Assembly: GCF_001039355.2 (NCBI RefSeq)
Contig: NW_019775418.1
Span: forward strand, 1 to 64,000
DNA from: Lingula anatina
Lineage: Eukaryota; Brachiopoda; Lingulata; Lingulida; Lingulidae
DNA: 64,000 bases
Direction of reading: 5' to 3'
The notes beneath the pieces are model-generated. The model was not told the DNA's origin. It saw only the letters and a program-made list of their open reading frames with translations, and made no database searches. Below, piece after piece: positions 60,801 through 64,000 of this stretch; within the stretch, counting starts at the first letter, position 1; each line of letters opens with the position of its first letter. A program made the position numbers and the translations under genes.

Positions 60801-62540
60801 GAGGGTGGACATCTCATATTTTATTTTATTTTCGCATGCAGTCATGCAAGATCCATTGTAACAATTGGAACTTTTTATCTCCTTATAGACTGAAGGGAAG
60901 GAATATTGGCGCACGGTTGAATTAGAAGGTAGTATGATTATTAGGGAATGGGTATTTGGTAGAAACTCACTGTGTTTTGTAAAACTAGAAGGGTTTTTGC
61001 TAAAATTGCTTTCAAACAGTATTCAACATTCAGTTGCACATATCTGTTTATTTTATGACTAACTGCCTTTGAGTAATCATTTGATCCTTTAAGCTGTAAG
61101 TTGATTTTTGGGTATTTCATTAGAAATTTCCCTCTAAGAGTCTTAATATGGTTTTACAGGATGCTTAAAACTGTGCTCAGAAGCTAATGTGAGTGGCTAG
61201 TATGTCTGTACATTAGGTAGCCGTGCTGCTTAAAAAGCCTATGGGGATTTTGACCATTGAATTAAATTATCAGATTGTGATAATTTTTCTGAATACCTTA
61301 TTTACAACTCATAAAAGTCATGTGAATAGCGAGATTTAAATTATCTGGGAGTCATTCCGCTTCATGCTGGTGAACAAAAAGTCAAATTTTAGTTGACTAT
61401 ATATGTCAAATCCGTTCATTTATCCAAATGCAACACCAGCAGATTTAAATCATTGAGCATTTATTAGAGCTTTGGGACCAGTAATACAAAAATAATTTTT
61501 AGACCAACAATTTTGTCCAACTCCGTTCAAGATTAATCAGATGTATTCCACTTAAATAACCAATTGATTTGAAACATTAATAGTCTTTCTTACTATAAAA
61601 CCCTAACTTTTTTCCATTTAGTTGGACTACAATTAGTCAAAGCAGATTAAGATTTTGATGTAAAAAAAAGTTAAGACAATTTTTTCAGGCTTAAGTTATT
61701 TTGTAAAACAGGCCCCAGCATGCTTTCCATCTCAGTTCATTGGTGAAAACAAAACCTGATTTCTGGCACAGATCAGATTGGATTTTATGGTCTATGACTG
61801 AGTCGTAATCTGGGGTCAGATCTAGTTTAACTGCATGGTCGCTCCTCGTGATTGATTCTGTCACTTTGTCAATGATCAGCTGATCCTGTATCACTAGATA
61901 TTGATATTATACATATATATCTAATCTTATCTACAAAGGTGAATTATTGTCATTTCTGCCACGGTGGCATTTGGCAAATTGGTCCTCTTTTTTTTTTTCT
62001 CTTTTTTTCCTTTTTTAAGGAAGAACTAGGTATGATGTAGGCATGCAATTACTGCTAAGCTTTACATGACATTTGATGTTTATAAGGAAATATACTCTGT
62101 AGATTAATCTACCTTTTGATTGCATGAAATTGCATGGCATTTGATAGACAGATTTAAGTTATTATGCATGGTTTCAGTGAATGATCATGAAGAAACATTT
62201 TTTTCTTCTTGAAAAAAAGAAGGGGGAGGGGATGGTAGGGAAGATTCAGACTTTGAAGCAGAAATTTCTCCCAGCTGAATGAAATATAAGCATGCCTGTA
62301 GCATGATCAGGAAACTGTTTGTAAGGACTGTAGACATGTAGAATTCACTTAGGTCGTGGAGAAAAATAGATACAGTCAGTAACTTATTGAAAACAATCAG
62401 CTGGAAGGAAATGCATCATTCAGGATGAGAAAAGTAACAGAAAATATAGGACAAAAAAATGTGCAGAAAAAAAAAACTAGAATCATTAGACCCCAACAGG
62501 AAATGTTGTCTGAGCAAATTAAATCCCTGGTAGTGGAAGA
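54874..62540. other. Long AT-rich stretch without recognisable genes
   Basis: It should hold the upstream exons or promoter of the NRF-6-like gene, but no cysteine-rich N-terminal exon could be read. Frames at 55727-55963, 56130-56441 and 59127-59575 are not recognised. There is one ambiguous base at 55157. A small local duplication (TTGATTGTGG then a T-run and AATCAGG) lies near 59775 and 59825. Confidence 0.45.
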
Positions 62541-62549
62541 TAGATTATC

Positions 62550-62660
62550 CTGCCAGAAGGTCACCAAGGTCACATGATGCAGGTGTTCATTAGTTTACCT
62601 GAGGTTACCATGGCAATAAATCATGACCACCCACTAATCTTAATTAAGCCTGTTTGTCAA
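62550..62660. promoter_or_regulatory. Candidate cis-regulatory cluster: DR3 nuclear-receptor site plus RFX X-box
   Basis: AGGTCACCAAGGTCA (62558-62572) is a perfect direct repeat with a three-base spacer. GTTACCATGGCAAT (62604-62617) is a near-palindromic RFX X-box. Downstream are TTAATTAA and TGTTTGT, homeodomain- and forkhead-like words. Motif presence is seen directly; regulatory function is inferred. Confidence 0.4.
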
Positions 62661-64000
62661 AGAAACATGGCAGAGCCAAGAGGGTTGGAAAAAAATAATG
62701 TTCTGGGAATGTTTTGATAGAGTGCATTGTACATCTTGTAGATCAGGTCTTAATATGGCCCTGAAGGTTAATCACCCACTATACTGCAATTAGATGTTAC
62801 CTGCAGATAATAATGATATTGATTACTGAATAAGTCCTCCACCTGTATCATATTTGGCCTCTCTGATATTTGAGTTAATTTATAGAAAATAGTCTTCTGT
62901 TTATCCAACCTATTTTTTAAATGAAAATTCATGAAAATCAAGGCCCTGTTTCACAAAGAATAATAGTAGTTGAAAGTAGGTTCTTGCCAAATTTATTATA
63001 AACCATTGCCAACTTATTTGTGGTTCACAAAGGAATCTCGAGGGTTGATAACCTTGCATTTTATGCCTTAAAACAAAGCTTTAAGACAACTTTCAAATAG
63101 CCACATTTCACTCTCAGTGGTGACTGTATACTAGTTGGATATGACAGCTTCTTTTATTGTAGAGTTTAGTTTGGTTGTTTATGGAGTCAAGTTTAACTTA
63201 CTAGTAGATGGCTATTACAGTTATTGTATTGACTTCATGGAATCAGCTGTCTGGGTTCAGCAATTAGCAAAGCCTGAAAAACTTAATTTGATTAGTGGCC
63301 TGGGATTCAAGAGATCATAGTGGATTTTAAAGAGCGTCATATCTTGGCAATGTTACTGTGTTATCTCAGCACATCATCTGTCTCAGAAAAAGTCATGTAA
63401 TTGGACAGATATGGCATGCTTAGTAATAAAATCATGGCATTTTCATTTATTTTAATTTAATTAGGGTTTTCACCATTATGTATACCAGAGTCATCTGCTT
63501 GTTGTTACTAAACACTAGAACCACATTTGCACATATTTTGCTGTAACTTTTCATCAGTTATGCTTTACTACATTGCTGTTAAAGGGAGGAAAAATCATTT
63601 CTTTAGGCTAATGTAGAATATGCCTGGAATTGAGCAAAAAATATAATGTGCTTGTATAAACCAAGCTGCTTCCTGCCTGAGATCTTAATTTAATGAAATT
63701 ATAAATCTTATAAATCTGTGTTTAGACTGGGGGCAGAATGGGCTCAGGTTGAGTTTTAATCAGATTTTCTCAGGATTAAGGTAGTTATAAGGGGATTACA
63801 TGAGGATCGTATTAATGTAACGTTGTGTGAGGTAATGCGGTTCAAAAATGTCAGTTTGTCTTAAATGAAATCTCCTTTGCGTTGCCTTTCAGAGGCTAGA
63901 AAATATTTCCAAATTTGCCCACTATCACTCGGTCTAATTTTTCATGCCTAAATCAATTTCATCCATGGGAAAAAGGAAAACTCAGTTAAGATATAAGCAG
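62661..64000. other. AT-rich stretch without recognisable genes
   Basis: No coding exon, RNA gene or transposon end is supported. Confidence 0.45.

Noticed and set aside
1-64000. tRNA, rRNA, CRISPR, phage or viral genes
   Set aside because: No B-box with a foldable cloverleaf, no rRNA-like blocks, no spaced repeat array and no viral hallmark protein were recognised on either strand.

Overview
The window is animal nuclear DNA. It is AT-rich and gene-poor, its genes have many short exons with GT-AG introns, and non-LTR retrotransposons, DNA-transposon remnants and microsatellites are common. The gene content (RPS18 paired with VPS52, tandem GDAP1-like genes, an S1 protease, an IDO-family protein, an NRF-6-like acyltransferase) and the repeat mix suggest a marine invertebrate. 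A lophotrochozoan such as a mollusc fits best, but I cannot prove the phylum. No prokaryotic, viral or CRISPR features were seen.

Region by region. 0-19 kb is transposon-dominated. It holds a degenerate LINE reverse-transcriptase fragment (1.9-2.9 kb); a 5'-truncated LINE bounded by a 12-bp target duplication (4.0-7.9 kb) and itself split by a 1.4-kb TA-flanked DNA element; a reverse-strand L2/CR1-like LINE with one premature stop (8.1-10.6 kb); and a Harbinger-like DNA transposon (12.2-16.6 kb) with another LINE nested in it. 19.1-25.3 kb holds the housekeeping pair. VPS52 (reverse strand, 12 exons covering the N-terminal half) and RPS18 (forward, complete) are head-to-head, with only 57 bp between the two start codons. 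This gene order is also found in human. VPS52 contains an AT-AC (U12-type) intron supported by reading frame.

26.5-34.2 kb carries two tandem GDAP1-like genes (323 and 327 aa) whose first four coding exons have identical lengths. 35.0-39.5 kb is a seven-exon secreted S1 serine protease, with a MITE in intron 1 and an RTE-type LINE tail in intron 6. 42.3-46.3 kb is an IDO-superfamily gene with a candidate TATA promoter. 47.65-54.9 kb (reverse) is most of an NRF-6-like acyltransferase-3 membrane protein; its 5' exons were not found. 55-64 kb has no recognisable gene. One small cluster there carries a perfect DR3 nuclear-receptor repeat and an RFX X-box.

The genes do not form one pathway. VPS52 (GARP/EARP tethering) and RPS18 (40S subunit) probably share a promoter. 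The others are probably independently regulated lineage-specific or metabolic genes. Exon boundaries were set by matching splice sites, phase and protein-family conservation read by eye, without any database search. I found no clearly new biological system. The most notable signals are the shared VPS52/RPS18 promoter, the U12 AT-AC intron, the RPS18 splice-junction minisatellite, the IDO-like gene, and a five-copy hairpin MITE family.
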